This document shows positions 18,418 to 27,437 of a DNA stretch of 64,000 nucleotides, one piece after another. Origin of the DNA: CAVORD01 sp963698535 (GTDB lineage Bacteria; Bacteroidota; Bacteroidia; Bacteroidales; VadinHA17). Location: contig CAVORD010000001.1 of NCBI GenBank assembly GCA_963698535.1, positions 930,001-994,000 of the forward strand, written 5' to 3'. Within the stretch, counting starts at the first letter, position 1. Each line of letters starts with the position of its first letter. The notes beneath the pieces were generated by a model, which saw only the letters and a program-made list of their open reading frames with translations, did no database searches and was not told the origin of the DNA. The translations under genes and the position numbers were made by a program.

Positions 18418-18966
18418 TTAACTCTTTTTTATCCACATAACATCCTGTATATCTGACTTATACAAAACATACCGTGCCAGAGTAAAAAGATAATCGGAAA
18501 GTCTGTTGAGATATCTTATAACTATATCGGGTCCCGGCTCTATATCAAACAGATCAGATACGCGTCTTTCGGCCCTGCGGCAGACGGTCCTTGCCACCTG
18601 GCAATTAGAGGAGACTATATTACCTCCGGGAAGGACGAATGAGGTAAGCTGAGGCAATAGCTCATCCATTTCATCAATACGCTTTTCGAGCATTGATATC
18701 CGGGATTCATCGGGAAATAGGTCGGGGCGGATCACACCATCAGGGTCAGTTGCAACGATTGCAGCAAGGTCCATAAGATCTTCCTGTATCTCTTTCAACA
18801 AGTTGCTGTTTTTGTCTTCAGCCCCGGAGTCATTTATAAGACCGATCCATGAGATAAGTTCATCGATAGTACCATAAGCTTCAAGCCTGATATGGTGTTT
18901 TGGAAGCCTTCTTCCACCTATTATAGAAGTTTTGCCCTTATCTCCTCCCTTAGTATAGATTTTCAT
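18418..18966 (-). CDS. Cob(I)alamin adenosyltransferase, PduO type
   Basis: Transfers the adenosyl group of ATP to cob(I)alamin to make coenzyme B12. The 182 residues begin MKIYTKGGDKGKTSIIGGRR, the PduO-type ATP-binding start. They continue with EAYGTIDELISWIGL, SFVLPGGN, and ARTVCRRAERR with the conserved Arg residues, then LNRLSDYLFTLARYV. Length is normal. Its product would serve adenosylcobalamin-dependent methylmalonyl-CoA mutase, which links it to the epimerase/decarboxylase operon at 57-61 kb (inference). The gene lies 21 bases after an ABC ATPase gene on the same strand. Confidence 0.96.
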   Translation of the reverse strand: MKIYTKGGDKGKTSIIGGRRLPKHHIRLEAYGTIDELISWIGLINDSGAEDKNSNLLKEIQEDLMDLAAIVATDPDGVIRPDLFPDESRISMLEKRIDEMDELLPQLTSFVLPGGNIVSSNCQVARTVCRRAERRVSDLFDIEPGPDIVIRYLNRLSDYLFTLARYVLYKSDIQDVMWIKKS

Positions 18967-18987
18967 TAATGAAGCCGGGTATTATTT

Positions 18988-19693
18988 CTATCTCGCAATA
19001 TACTCTGCATGAGTAAGATCATACTCAACCATTCCGTCCATAAGCCTGATAATTCTTTTAGCATGCTTTGCTATACTCTCCTCATGAGTAACCAGTATAA
19101 CGGTATTACCGTTTTGATGGATAGTATCGAGCAATCCCATAATGTCGACTGATGTCTTTGAATCGAGGTTACCCGTAGGCTCATCGGCAAGTATTATGGA
19201 AGGACTGTTCACCATTGCCCTGGCAATAGCGACCCTTTGTCTCTGTCCTCCTGAGAGCTCATTTGGCTTATGGGTCATCCTGTCGGAAAGTCCTACCTGA
19301 GTCCAGAACTTCTTTTGCCCTCTCCTCCCTTATATTCCTGGGTATACCGGCATAAATAAGAGGCAGCATTACATTCTCAAGAGCTGTATAACGAGGCAAA
19401 AGATTAAATGTTTGAAAGACAAACCCGATCTCCTTGTTTCTGATTTCGGCAAGCATATTGTCTTCCATCTTGCTCACATCGGTTCCGTTCAGAATATATT
19501 TGCCTTTGGTGGGTGTATCAAGACATCCGAGAATATTCATCAAAGTAGATTTTCCCGATCCCGATGGTCCCATAATAGCCACATACTCATTACGTTCGAT
19601 ATTTACAGATACCGATCTGAGTGCCCTGACAATTACAGTTCCTATCTGATAATTCTTTACAATGTCTTGTATCTCAATAACTTTGTTGTCCAT
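18988..19693 (-). CDS. LolD/MacB-type ABC transporter ATP-binding protein (frame disrupted)
   Basis: ATPase subunit of a lipoprotein-release or macrolide-type exporter. The first frame (from 19693) carries Walker A in GPSGSGKSTLMNILGCLD, the Q-loop FVFQTFNLLPRYTALENVMLPL and family-typical text. The second frame (to 18988) carries the signature LSGGQRQRVAIARAM, Walker B IILADEPTGNLDS and the H-loop VTHEE. Between them, removing one G of the pair at 19296-19297 gives EVLDSVGLSDRMTHKPNELS, exactly the expected family sequence. The repaired product is about 234 residues. No permease partner is adjacent, which is common for this type. Confidence 0.92.
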
Positions 19694-19762
19694 GTTAATA
19701 TGTTTGAATTGCGAAATTAGCCCATTTATGTGTAAAAACCGATTAAATTAATTTAAATATTG

Positions 19763-20556
19763 TTAAAGCCTCACTTTAAAATATCCCGGAGTAATTGTCC
19801 GGTCAAATAAGACTATACCCATTCGTGAAAGCTCAATTGATACTACACTCCTCTCATTCCTCATTATTTCAGTCCAAGCCCGCCTCATGCCGGGGTTTAA
19901 GTTGATACCTGCCACAATAACCATTGAGTTATCATTTGTCGATTCTGCGATGGTGTTAAAATTTGCAACAGTCTCATCATAAAAGTGTTCGCCGTCGATA
20001 TAAAAAAGGGCCTCCCCTCCCGTTTCTTTAATGATACCAGCAAGCAGGTCGTTAAACATGCCTGTTCTTATTTCCCCGTTTCCGGCACCTGTGGCCCTCA
20101 ACGTCTCTCCGGCCATCAGTAGCCAGCACACTGCACCCTTCTATTGAAATGACCCTGGTACCTTTATTACCAAGTGATAGATATGCAGTACCCAATCCCA
20201 ACGAACTTCCAAGCTCCACGATATGTCCTCCTGCATAATTCCTGGCAAGAGCCGACAGTATCCCTCCATATTTCAAACTAACTGATTCACATCTGGCTAA
20301 TTGAATCTATCCTCCGGGTCCTCTTATTTTTACCCCTGCTTTCTGTTCCGAAGTCTTTTACCTCGATCCACTCCTTTCTCGACAGCAACTCTTTACGTCT
20401 TGTGCCGATAATATTAAAGACAACTGAATAGTCGGTTTTATTCCCTGAGAAAGATCTTACCATATTATAAACCGCCGGACTATGTACTCCATGCCCTTTC
20501 CAATGGCGGGAAGTTAACAGATGCCACAATTGTCGCTTGAGGTGATAAAAACCCAT
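19763..20556 (-). CDS. Class I SAM-dependent O-methyltransferase (two frame disruptions)
   Basis: A protein of the Bacteroidota methyltransferase group with an N-terminal RHWKGHGVHSPAVYNMVRSF block. It is split over three frames. Frame 1 (from 20556) carries HGVHSP. Frame 2 carries the SAM-binding loop GGHIVELGSSLGLGTAYLSL. Frame 3 carries EALFYIDGEHFYDETVANF and ends FKVRL at 19763. Removing one base in the TT run near 20303 restores RIDSIARCESVSLKYGG. Removing one base near 20124 restores VLLLMAGETLRATG-like text. The repaired length is about 263 residues, normal for the group. Substrate unknown. It could be a true pseudogene, but it fits the window-wide overcall pattern. Confidence 0.75.
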
Positions 20557-20627
20557 ATGTTGCTTTCTGGTTTAGGCGATGAACCCAAAATTAGCTATTT
20601 TCGTTCATAATCTTTTACAGTGCCCAG

Positions 20628-22745
20628 ATGAGGGAACAGCGAAATTCAATACTTGACACTGAAGTTACCTATATTCCGGGCGTAGGGCCGAAAAGAGCGG
20701 AGTTACTTGGGAAAGAACTAAGAATTTTCACATACCGCGATCTTCTTTACTTTTTTCCCTATAAATATATCGACAAGAGCAGATTCTATGCCGTTTCTGA
20801 ACTTGATCCCTCAATGCCATATATTCAGTTAAGGGGAATCATTGAAAGCTACCAGTCAGAAGGTGGCGGTCAGGGGAAACGGATCATAGCCAATTTCAGA
20901 GATGCTACCGGAATTATCAGGCTGGTTTGGTTCAAGGGACATAAGTGGCTTACTACAACATACCCTGTAGGACAGGAATATATAGTGTTCGGAAAACCAA
21001 CAATTTTTTCAGGAAGGATAAATATCATCCATCCTGAAATAGAAGAAGCGGAAAAATGGGAGAAGATGCCATCGGCTGGTCTGCAGGGCGTTTACAGTGT
21101 AACTGAGAGGCTCAAGAAATCGTTCATCACATCCAGGACCATTTCCAAACTTGTTGCAACAGTATTAAAAATGCCGGGGTTGTCGCTTCCTGAAACTCTT
21201 CCCTCATCAATAATAACAAAATACAAACTGATGAACCTGGAGGAGGCCATCAGGACGATCCACTTTCCTGCCGGCAATGATATACTGGAGCGAAGCAGGT
21301 ACAGGATCAAATTTGAGGAGTTATTCTACATTCAGTTAAATATAGTAAAGCAAGGGAGGGAGAGAAAGGAGAAAAACGAAGGTCCTCGCTTTGTCAAAGT
21401 AGGTGATAAGTTTAACGGATTTTACAACAACAACCTGAAATTCGAGCTAACCAACGCTCAGAAAAGGGTTATAAAGGAGATACGGAAGGACTGTGCCACA
21501 GGGAAACAGATGAACAGGTTACTGCAGGGGGATGTGGGTAGCGGCAAGACGCTTGTGGCGCTTATGTCGATGCTTATTGCCGCCGATAATGGTTACCAGT
21601 CGTGTCTTATGGTACCTACTGAGATACTTGCTAATCAACACTATAATACTATCAGGTTAATACTGGAAGGTGTTGGTATAAAGGCAGCACTTCTTACCGG
21701 CTCAACCAGGAAGAAGGAACGGGAAGTATTGGCGCAGGAGCTTGAATCGGGAGAGATATCGATACTCATCGGTACCCATGCTCTGCTGGAGGAGTATGTC
21801 AGGTTCAGTAACCTGGGATTTGTGGTTATTGACGAGCAGCATCGGTTTGGCGTCGCTCAGAGAGGACGAATGTGGGAAAAGGGTGATATCCACCCCCATG
21901 TACTTGTAATGACAGCCACTCCTATCCCCAGGACCCTGGCAATGACGGTTTACGGCGATCTTGATGTCTCTGTAATTGATGAGCTGCCACCGGGAAGGAA
22001 ACCGGTAAAAACGATCCATATAACTTCAAATAAGAAGCCTGAACTGTTTACCTTCCTCTTCAAACAGATAAAGGAGGGCAGGCAGGTCTATATTGTCTAT
22101 CCCCTGATCCAGGAATCCGAATCGCTCGATTATCTGGCACTGGAGAACGGCTACGAGGAGATGCTGGAAGCCTTCCCTCCGCCTAAATTCAATATCGCGG
22201 TGGTGCATGGCAAACTACCTGTAAAAGAGAAGGATGCTGGCATGGAGTTGTTTAAGTCGGGTAAAGCACAGATTATGGTAGCAACAACGGTTATTGAGGT
22301 TGGTGTTGATATTCCCAATGCAACAGTTATGGTAATAGAAAATGCAGAGCGTTTTGGCCTTTCCCAGCTGCACCAGCTTAGAGGGAGAGTTGGCAGAGGC
22401 GGCGATCAGTCATATTGTGTCCTTGTAAGCTCATATAAACTCTCATCAGATGCCTCTCAAAGGCTTGAGATAATGGTAAGAACAAATGACGGATTTGAGA
22501 TTGCCGAGGCCGATATGCATCTGCGCGGACCGGGCGATATTGAAGGAACGCAACAAAGCGGAATGCCGTTTGAATTGAAGATGGCAAACCTGGTCCGTGA
22601 TACTCAGCTTCTTGCTTATGTCAGGGATGTCGCTGAAGGAATACTCGCAGAGGATCCCGGTCTGTCGAAAACTCAAAGTGCAATACTAAGGAATGAGCTC
22701 TTGCGGCTGTTCGGAAAAGAGATATCGTGGAGTAATATCAGTTGA
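20628..22745 (+). CDS. recG: ATP-dependent DNA helicase RecG
   Basis: Branch-migration helicase that processes Holliday junctions and stalled forks. The 705 residues contain the N-terminal helix-hairpin start (VTYIPGVGPKRAELLGKEL), the OB-fold wedge domain (about residues 60-150), Walker A LLQGDVGSGKT, the RecG-type box VVIDEQHRFGVAQR, MTATPIPRTLAMTVYGD, motif V ATTVIEVGVDIPNATVM and motif VI QLRGRVGRGGDQSYC. The C-terminal RecG tail LHLRGPGDIEGTQQSG is present. Length is standard. It stands alone, divergent from the methyltransferase gene 71 bases upstream. Confidence 0.98.
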   Translation: MREQRNSILDTEVTYIPGVGPKRAELLGKELRIFTYRDLLYFFPYKYIDKSRFYAVSELDPSMPYIQLRGIIESYQSEGGGQGKRIIANFRDATGIIRLVWFKGHKWLTTTYPVGQEYIVFGKPTIFSGRINIIHPEIEEAEKWEKMPSAGLQGVYSVTERLKKSFITSRTISKLVATVLKMPGLSLPETLPSSIITKYKLMNLEEAIRTIHFPAGNDILERSRYRIKFEELFYIQLNIVKQGRERKEKNEGPRFVKVGDKFNGFYNNNLKFELTNAQKRVIKEIRKDCATGKQMNRLLQGDVGSGKTLVALMSMLIAADNGYQSCLMVPTEILANQHYNTIRLILEGVGIKAALLTGSTRKKEREVLAQELESGEISILIGTHALLEEYVRFSNLGFVVIDEQHRFGVAQRGRMWEKGDIHPHVLVMTATPIPRTLAMTVYGDLDVSVIDELPPGRKPVKTIHITSNKKPELFTFLFKQIKEGRQVYIVYPLIQESESLDYLALENGYEEMLEAFPPPKFNIAVVHGKLPVKEKDAGMELFKSGKAQIMVATTVIEVGVDIPNATVMVIENAERFGLSQLHQLRGRVGRGGDQSYCVLVSSYKLSSDASQRLEIMVRTNDGFEIAEADMHLRGPGDIEGTQQSGMPFELKMANLVRDTQLLAYVRDVAEGILAEDPGLSKTQSAILRNELLRLFGKEISWSNIS

Positions 22746-23042
22746 TCCTTTTACCAGGAGAGTAACTGACTTTTTGATTTACACTCTTCAGAAATTGTAA
22801 GGTAATCCGGATAATGGATCCCGGATCGAAGGAGCAGGAACCGGATCAGAAACAGTAAGGAAAATCACAGGCCATCTACAAGGGTAAAGTATGGGCAGAA
22901 ACAGTACCGGGTAAGGGAGCAATGTATTAATTTTACTATCGCGACAAATTGAGTTCCTGCCCTCTGTTATTTAAAATCATAATAAATTATTCTTTTCATT
23001 TTAAAAACTGATTTATCACGGCATTATTATGCTGCGAACTTA
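22746..23042. other. Intergenic region upstream of the Rnf cluster
   Basis: About 300 bases with no convincing open frame, RNA gene or terminator. Both strands were read. The stretch 22800-22920 is GA-rich and non-repetitive. The rnf promoter lies at its right end. Confidence 0.5.
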
Positions 23043-23050
23043 TAATTTTG
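23043..23050 (+). promoter_or_regulatory. Candidate -7 box for rseC-rnf
   Basis: TAATTTTG matches the Bacteroidota -7 consensus TAnnTTTG and lies 28 bases before the chosen rseC start. No good TTG -33 element is seen at 19-21 bases upstream, so support is moderate. If used, it rules out the upstream ATG-like start at 23048. Confidence 0.4.
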
Positions 23051-23077
23051 CCGCTTATTGGATCCAAAGTAGGTAAT

Positions 23078-23494
23078 ATGGGCAACCATTCAGTCATTTC
23101 GAACTGGGCTATTGTCAAAAGCATTGATAATGAGCAGATAACAGTAGTTATGGAGCCGAATCCGGCCTGTATCGGATGCGCCACCAGCGGGGTCTGTGAA
23201 GTCTCCTCAGCCGATAACAAGCAATTAAGTGTGCCAATCAGGGAAGGAATACGGGAAGGCATGCGTGTAAGGGTGTCCATTTCCGGACAGAGTGGTTTTT
23301 CAGCCCTTGCCATCGGATATCTTATTCCCTTCCTTTTGATGTTCGCTACTCTGGTCATACTTGTTTCCCTTGGAATAAGTGAAGGATTATCTGGTCTTAT
23401 TGCCCTTGGTATACTAATCCCATATTATGGTATTTTATACTTCGTCAGGAACATAATAAATAGAAAATTTCATTTTGAAATAACCTCCGAATAA
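23078..23494 (+). CDS. rseC: RseC/SoxR-reducing-system family membrane protein
   Basis: A 138-residue RseC-family protein. The ATG at 23078 (MGNHSVISNWAIVKSID) is preferred over 23048: it has an AGGTAAT-type ribosome site, and the family start fits. The N-terminal cytoplasmic part carries three cysteines (C31, C34, C40) in NPACIGCATSGVCEV. Two membrane helices follow (ALAIGYLIPFLLMFATLVIL and SGLIALGILIPYYGILYFV). In other bacteria RseC acts with Rnf-type (Rsx) pumps to keep SoxR reduced. Here it opens the rnf cluster and its stop overlaps rnfB in TAATG. No soxR is seen in the window. Confidence 0.9.
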   Translation: MGNHSVISNWAIVKSIDNEQITVVMEPNPACIGCATSGVCEVSSADNKQLSVPIREGIREGMRVRVSISGQSGFSALAIGYLIPFLLMFATLVILVSLGISEGLSGLIALGILIPYYGILYFVRNIINRKFHFEITSE

Positions 23495-24357
23495 TGAGCA
23501 ACACTATTGTTTTAACAATTATCTCACTTAGTGCCATTGGACTGGGATCGGCAGTAATCCTGTACTTCGTTGCCCAGAAGTTCAAGGTATATGAAGATCC
23601 GCGGATCGACAACGTAGAGGCAGCACTGCCTGGTGCCAACTGTGGCGGATGTGGGTTTGCCGGATGCAGGAATTTTGCAGAGGCTCTGGTAAAGGCCGAT
23701 ACTCTGGATGGCATGAATTGTCCTCCCGGAGGAGCCGATGTTATGAGTTCTGTTGCATCTATTCTGGGAAAGGAAGCTGTAGCTTCCGATCCGCTGGTTG
23801 CTGTTCTCAGGTGCAATGGCTCTCATGCTGTAAGGCCGGGAACCTCTAACTATGATGGTGCCCGGGATTGTCATATTGCCCATAATCTTTATGGCGGCGA
23901 AACAGGATGTACATATGGATGTCTGGGACTTGGAGAGTGCGTGGATGCTTGCGACTTTGGTGCTATGTACATGGACGAAGTTACCGGATTGCCTGTTATT
24001 ATAGATGAGAAGTGTGTAGCATGCGGAGCATGTGTAAGGGCTTGTCCAAGAAGCATTATTGAGCTACGAAAGAGAAATAAGAAGGATAGAAAGATATTTG
24101 TTTCATGTGTAAATAAAGAGAAGGGTGGCCCGGCCAGAAAATCATGCGATGTTGCATGCATAGCCTGCACAAAATGCCAGAAAGTTTGTGAATATGATGC
24201 AATAACAATAGAAAACAACCTGGCCTTTATCGACTCCTACAAATGCAAACTTTGCAGGAAGTGTCCTGAAGTCTGTCCAACTGCATCTATTCTTGAGCTT
24301 GGGTTCCCACCGCGAAAAACTGCTCAGGAACCGCAGGAATCTGTTCAATCCAATTAA
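23494..24357 (+). CDS. rnfB: Rnf complex subunit B (multi-cluster ferredoxin)
   Basis: Electron-input subunit of the Rnf complex, taking electrons from reduced ferredoxin. The 287 residues start with a membrane anchor (VLTIISLSAIGLGSAVILYF). A [4Fe-4S] motif with C50, C53, C58 and C76 (GANCGGCGFAGC ... MNC) follows. Additional ferredoxin-like clusters are CVACGACVRACPRSI, CIACTKCQKVCEYDAI and CKLCRKCPEVCPTASI. The arrangement is that of RnfB. It overlaps rseC by one base and precedes rnfC by 20 bases. Confidence 0.97.
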   Translation: MSNTIVLTIISLSAIGLGSAVILYFVAQKFKVYEDPRIDNVEAALPGANCGGCGFAGCRNFAEALVKADTLDGMNCPPGGADVMSSVASILGKEAVASDPLVAVLRCNGSHAVRPGTSNYDGARDCHIAHNLYGGETGCTYGCLGLGECVDACDFGAMYMDEVTGLPVIIDEKCVACGACVRACPRSIIELRKRNKKDRKIFVSCVNKEKGGPARKSCDVACIACTKCQKVCEYDAITIENNLAFIDSYKCKLCRKCPEVCPTASILELGFPPRKTAQEPQESVQSN

Positions 24358-24377
24358 GATTTTAATATATACACAAT

Positions 24378-25715
24378 ATGGTGTTAAAGAGTTTCCCAAT
24401 GGGTGGTATTCACCCGCCAGAGAGTAAAATAACGGCAGAAAAACCAATTATTGATCTGCCTGTCCCTGCCACCGTTGTCATTCCTGTAAGTCAGCATATA
24501 GGAGCTCCTGCCCTTCCCCTGGTAAATAAAGGAGATGTCGTTAAAACAGGGCAGCCAATAGCTGAATCAAAAGGGTTTGTCTCAACAAATATTCACTCTT
24601 CTGTCTCAGGGAAGGTTGCAAAGGTTGACTCCTCGCTTGATTCCTCAGGCTATAAGCAGCTCGCCATAACAATAGATGTGGAAGGCGATGAGTGGATGGA
24701 TACTATTGACAGGAGTGGCGATCATAAAGGCGAGATCGTAATGGAAAAGGAGGAGATCATTAAAAGATGCCTCGAATGCGGAATTGTTGGACTTGGAGGA
24801 GCCACTTTCCCAACACACATTAAACTGTCAATACCTCCGGGTAAGACCTGCAATATTCTAATAATAAACGGAGTAGAATGCGAGCCTTTTCTCACCTCTG
24901 ACCACCGACTGATGCTTGAAAGAGGAGAAGAGCTACTTACCGGCATCAGGATCCTGATGAAATCGCTTGGTGTAACCAAAGCTGTTATTGGTATTGAAAA
25001 CAACAAACCCGATGCTATAGATCATTTAACTGCCCTCTGCAATGGCACTGATGGGATTTCAGTGCAGCCATTAAAGGTAAAATACCCGCAGGGTGGGGAG
25101 AAGCAACTCATCAAAGCTGTTACAGGCAGGGAGGTGCCATCGGGTAAGTTGCCTATTGAGGTGGGTGCTGTTGTTCACAATGTTGGAACTGCCTTAGCGG
25201 TCTACGAAGCTGTCCAGAAGAACAAACCACTCATCGAAAGAGTGGTTACCATTACAGGCAAGGAGCTGTCGAACCCCGGAAACTACCTTGTACGCATAGG
25301 AACACCTGTGAAAAATCTTATTGAGGCAGCCGGAGGCGTACCAGGAAATACAGGAAAGATCGTTAATGGAGGTCCCATGATGGGTAAGGCACTGAATTCA
25401 CCTGATGTGCCCGTTACCAAAGGGACATCAGGCATTATTTTGTTCCCTCAGGAAGAAGCAGTAAGAAGTGCAACACAACCATGCATCAGGTGTGCTAAAT
25501 GTATCTCCGTATGTGCAATGGGTCTCGAGCCATATCTCCTTATGGTTGAGACAGAGAAGAAGATGTTTGACCGTGCAGAAAATGATCGTATAACCGATTG
25601 TATGGAATGTGGTTCATGCAGTTATGTATGCCCGGCTTCAAGACCGTTACTCGATTACATCAGACTTGGGAAAAACCAGGTGATGAAGAATATACGGACA
25701 AGAAGTGCCAAATAA
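24378..25715 (+). CDS. rnfC: Rnf complex subunit C (NADH-binding)
   Basis: The 445-residue soluble subunit that exchanges electrons with NAD+. It begins MVLKSFPMGGIHPPESK, the standard RnfC start. A Complex I 51-kDa-type region contains CGIVGLGGATFPTHIKL and IINGVECEPFLTSDHRLM. A SLBB-like segment follows, then two [4Fe-4S] motifs: CIRCAKCISVCAMGLEP and CMECGSCSYVCPASRPLLDY. Length is usual. It is the third gene of the cluster; rnfD follows after 76 bases. Confidence 0.97.
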   Translation: MVLKSFPMGGIHPPESKITAEKPIIDLPVPATVVIPVSQHIGAPALPLVNKGDVVKTGQPIAESKGFVSTNIHSSVSGKVAKVDSSLDSSGYKQLAITIDVEGDEWMDTIDRSGDHKGEIVMEKEEIIKRCLECGIVGLGGATFPTHIKLSIPPGKTCNILIINGVECEPFLTSDHRLMLERGEELLTGIRILMKSLGVTKAVIGIENNKPDAIDHLTALCNGTDGISVQPLKVKYPQGGEKQLIKAVTGREVPSGKLPIEVGAVVHNVGTALAVYEAVQKNKPLIERVVTITGKELSNPGNYLVRIGTPVKNLIEAAGGVPGNTGKIVNGGPMMGKALNSPDVPVTKGTSGIILFPQEEAVRSATQPCIRCAKCISVCAMGLEPYLLMVETEKKMFDRAENDRITDCMECGSCSYVCPASRPLLDYIRLGKNQVMKNIRTRSAK

Positions 25716-25791
25716 GACGACAACAAAAAACAGGAACTCGTTAATTAACGACAGAAATTGAAATAGGAATATTAATAGAGAGTACAGATCA

Positions 25792-26790
25792 ATGGATAAA
25801 TTACTCAATGTTTCACCCTCACCCCATGTATACGGTAAAGAACGTACCGAAAAACTGATGTATGGGGTTGTGATAGCCATGGTGCCTGCACTACTGGTCT
25901 CAACCTGGTTTTTTGGCTGGGCTGTTCTAATGGTTACCGCCATAGCAATCATCTCTTCTGTTGGGTTCGAATACCTTATACAGAAGTTCCTTTTCAAGGT
26001 GAAGCCAACAATTACTGACGGGTCGGCCATTGTTACAGGTATGTTGCTGGCATTCTGCTTACCGGTGAATATTCCAGCCGGATTAATAGTTCTGGGGTCG
26101 CTGGTAGCTATTGGTATTGGCAAAATGACATTTGGCGGACTTGGCAGTAATCCGTTCAATCCGGCATTGGTAGGAAGAGTATTTCTCTTCCTCTCCTTCC
26201 CTGTACAAATGACATCATGGCCTGTACCCAAAGGATTTTCAACCGGATATCTCGATGCTGCAACCGGGCCAACAGCCTTAGGTATCTTAAACGAAAGCTA
26301 TGGCAAGCAGACAATGGCAGAAATGTCTTCAAAATTGCCTGGCCACATGAATGCCCTCTGGGGCGATATGGGCGGATCGCTGGGAGAAATTGCAGCATTT
26401 GCACTTATCCTTGGGCTAGCCTATCTTTTGATCAGGAAGATAATAACCTGGCATATACCGGTATCGATACTGATGACCGTATTTGTCTTTACCGGAATTC
26501 TCTGGTTATCGAATGGTGAAAATAATGCTGATCCGGTTTACCATCTGCTAACGGGTGGATTACTCCTTGGAGCCATTTTTATGGCCACCGATTATGTGAC
26601 CTCACCAATGGCTCATAAAGGAATGATAGTATATGGTGTGGGAATAGGTGTGCTTACTGTACTGATAAGAAGATTTGGTGCCTACCCCGAAGGAGTACAG
26701 TTTGCTATCCTTATAATGAACGCATTTACACCACTGATAAACAAGTATATCAAACCAAAGAGATTTGGAGAGGAGGTTAAAAATGGCTAA
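25792..26790 (+). CDS. rnfD: Rnf complex subunit D (flavinylated membrane protein)
   Basis: Integral membrane subunit of the Rnf ion pump, 332 residues with about nine hydrophobic segments (for example LMYGVVIAMVPALLVSTWFF and GLIVLGSLVAIGIGKM). It starts MDKLLNVSPSPHVYGKERT, the usual SPSPH opening. The covalent FMN-threonine would be T161 in LDAATGPTALGIL; this differs slightly from the classical SGAT sequence. The C-terminus shows the conserved FMATDYVTSPMAHKG and EGVQFAILIMNAFTPLIN. It overlaps rnfG by 8 bases. Confidence 0.96.
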   Translation: MDKLLNVSPSPHVYGKERTEKLMYGVVIAMVPALLVSTWFFGWAVLMVTAIAIISSVGFEYLIQKFLFKVKPTITDGSAIVTGMLLAFCLPVNIPAGLIVLGSLVAIGIGKMTFGGLGSNPFNPALVGRVFLFLSFPVQMTSWPVPKGFSTGYLDAATGPTALGILNESYGKQTMAEMSSKLPGHMNALWGDMGGSLGEIAAFALILGLAYLLIRKIITWHIPVSILMTVFVFTGILWLSNGENNADPVYHLLTGGLLLGAIFMATDYVTSPMAHKGMIVYGVGIGVLTVLIRRFGAYPEGVQFAILIMNAFTPLINKYIKPKRFGEEVKNG

Positions 26791-27427
26791 GAAAGAATCA
26801 AACCTGTTTAACATGGTTTCCACGCTGCTTGCAATATCATTGATAGCATCGGCAGCCCTTGGTGGTGTTTATGAACTGACAAAGGAGCCTATCGCTGCGG
26901 CAAGGCTGGCAAAGAAGAATGCTGCCATAAGTGAGGTTATTCCTGCATTCGATAACTCCCCCGTAAATGAGATCATCAAAATACCTGTCGATAATGATAC
27001 CCTTTATTTCTACAGAGGAACAAAGGATGGCATTACAGTTGGTTTTGCCTGTGAGACATTTACAAAACAGGGATTCAACGGTCTGATAAAGGTAATGGTA
27101 GGATTCCTTCCCGATGGATCCATTAATGATGTTACAGTTCTTCAGCATGCTGAGACACCAGGCCTTGGCGATAAAATGGATAAGAAAAAATCGGGCTTTG
27201 CCCTCCAGTTCAAAGGGAAGGAAATGGAACTCTATCCCGATGGTCTAAAGGTGAGGAAAGATGGTGGTGATGTAGATGCTATTACTGCCTCAACGATATC
27301 ATCAAGAGCATTTTGCGATGCTGTAAACAGGGCAAGCAGGGCCTTTGCAGGTAACAAAGAACTATTCGGCAAACCGGAATCAGCAACAGAAAGTGTTGCT
27401 TCCGCGAGCAATATAACAACAAATTAA
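26783..27427 (+). CDS. rnfG: Rnf complex subunit G (flavinylated)
   Basis: A 214-residue electron-transfer subunit anchored by one N-terminal helix (MVSTLLAISLIASAALGGVY), with the FMN-binding domain outside. The ATG at 26783 follows a clear AGAGGAGG ribosome site inside rnfD and gives MAKKESNLF. The family segment HAETPGLGDKMD is present. The covalent FMN threonine is T171 in DAITASTISSRAF, which has TAST where many RnfG proteins have TGAT. ApbE-type flavin transferases accept Dx(x)T(G/A)xT motifs, so it should still be modified. No apbE is seen in the window. Confidence 0.95.
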   Translation: MAKKESNLFNMVSTLLAISLIASAALGGVYELTKEPIAAARLAKKNAAISEVIPAFDNSPVNEIIKIPVDNDTLYFYRGTKDGITVGFACETFTKQGFNGLIKVMVGFLPDGSINDVTVLQHAETPGLGDKMDKKKSGFALQFKGKEMELYPDGLKVRKDGGDVDAITASTISSRAFCDAVNRASRAFAGNKELFGKPESATESVASASNITTN

Positions 27428-27437
27428 AAGGGTGTTT

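Noticed and set aside
22746..23042. A small RNA gene or gene remnant before rseC
   Set aside because: Read on both strands; no stable stem series, terminator or family-like peptide is visible.
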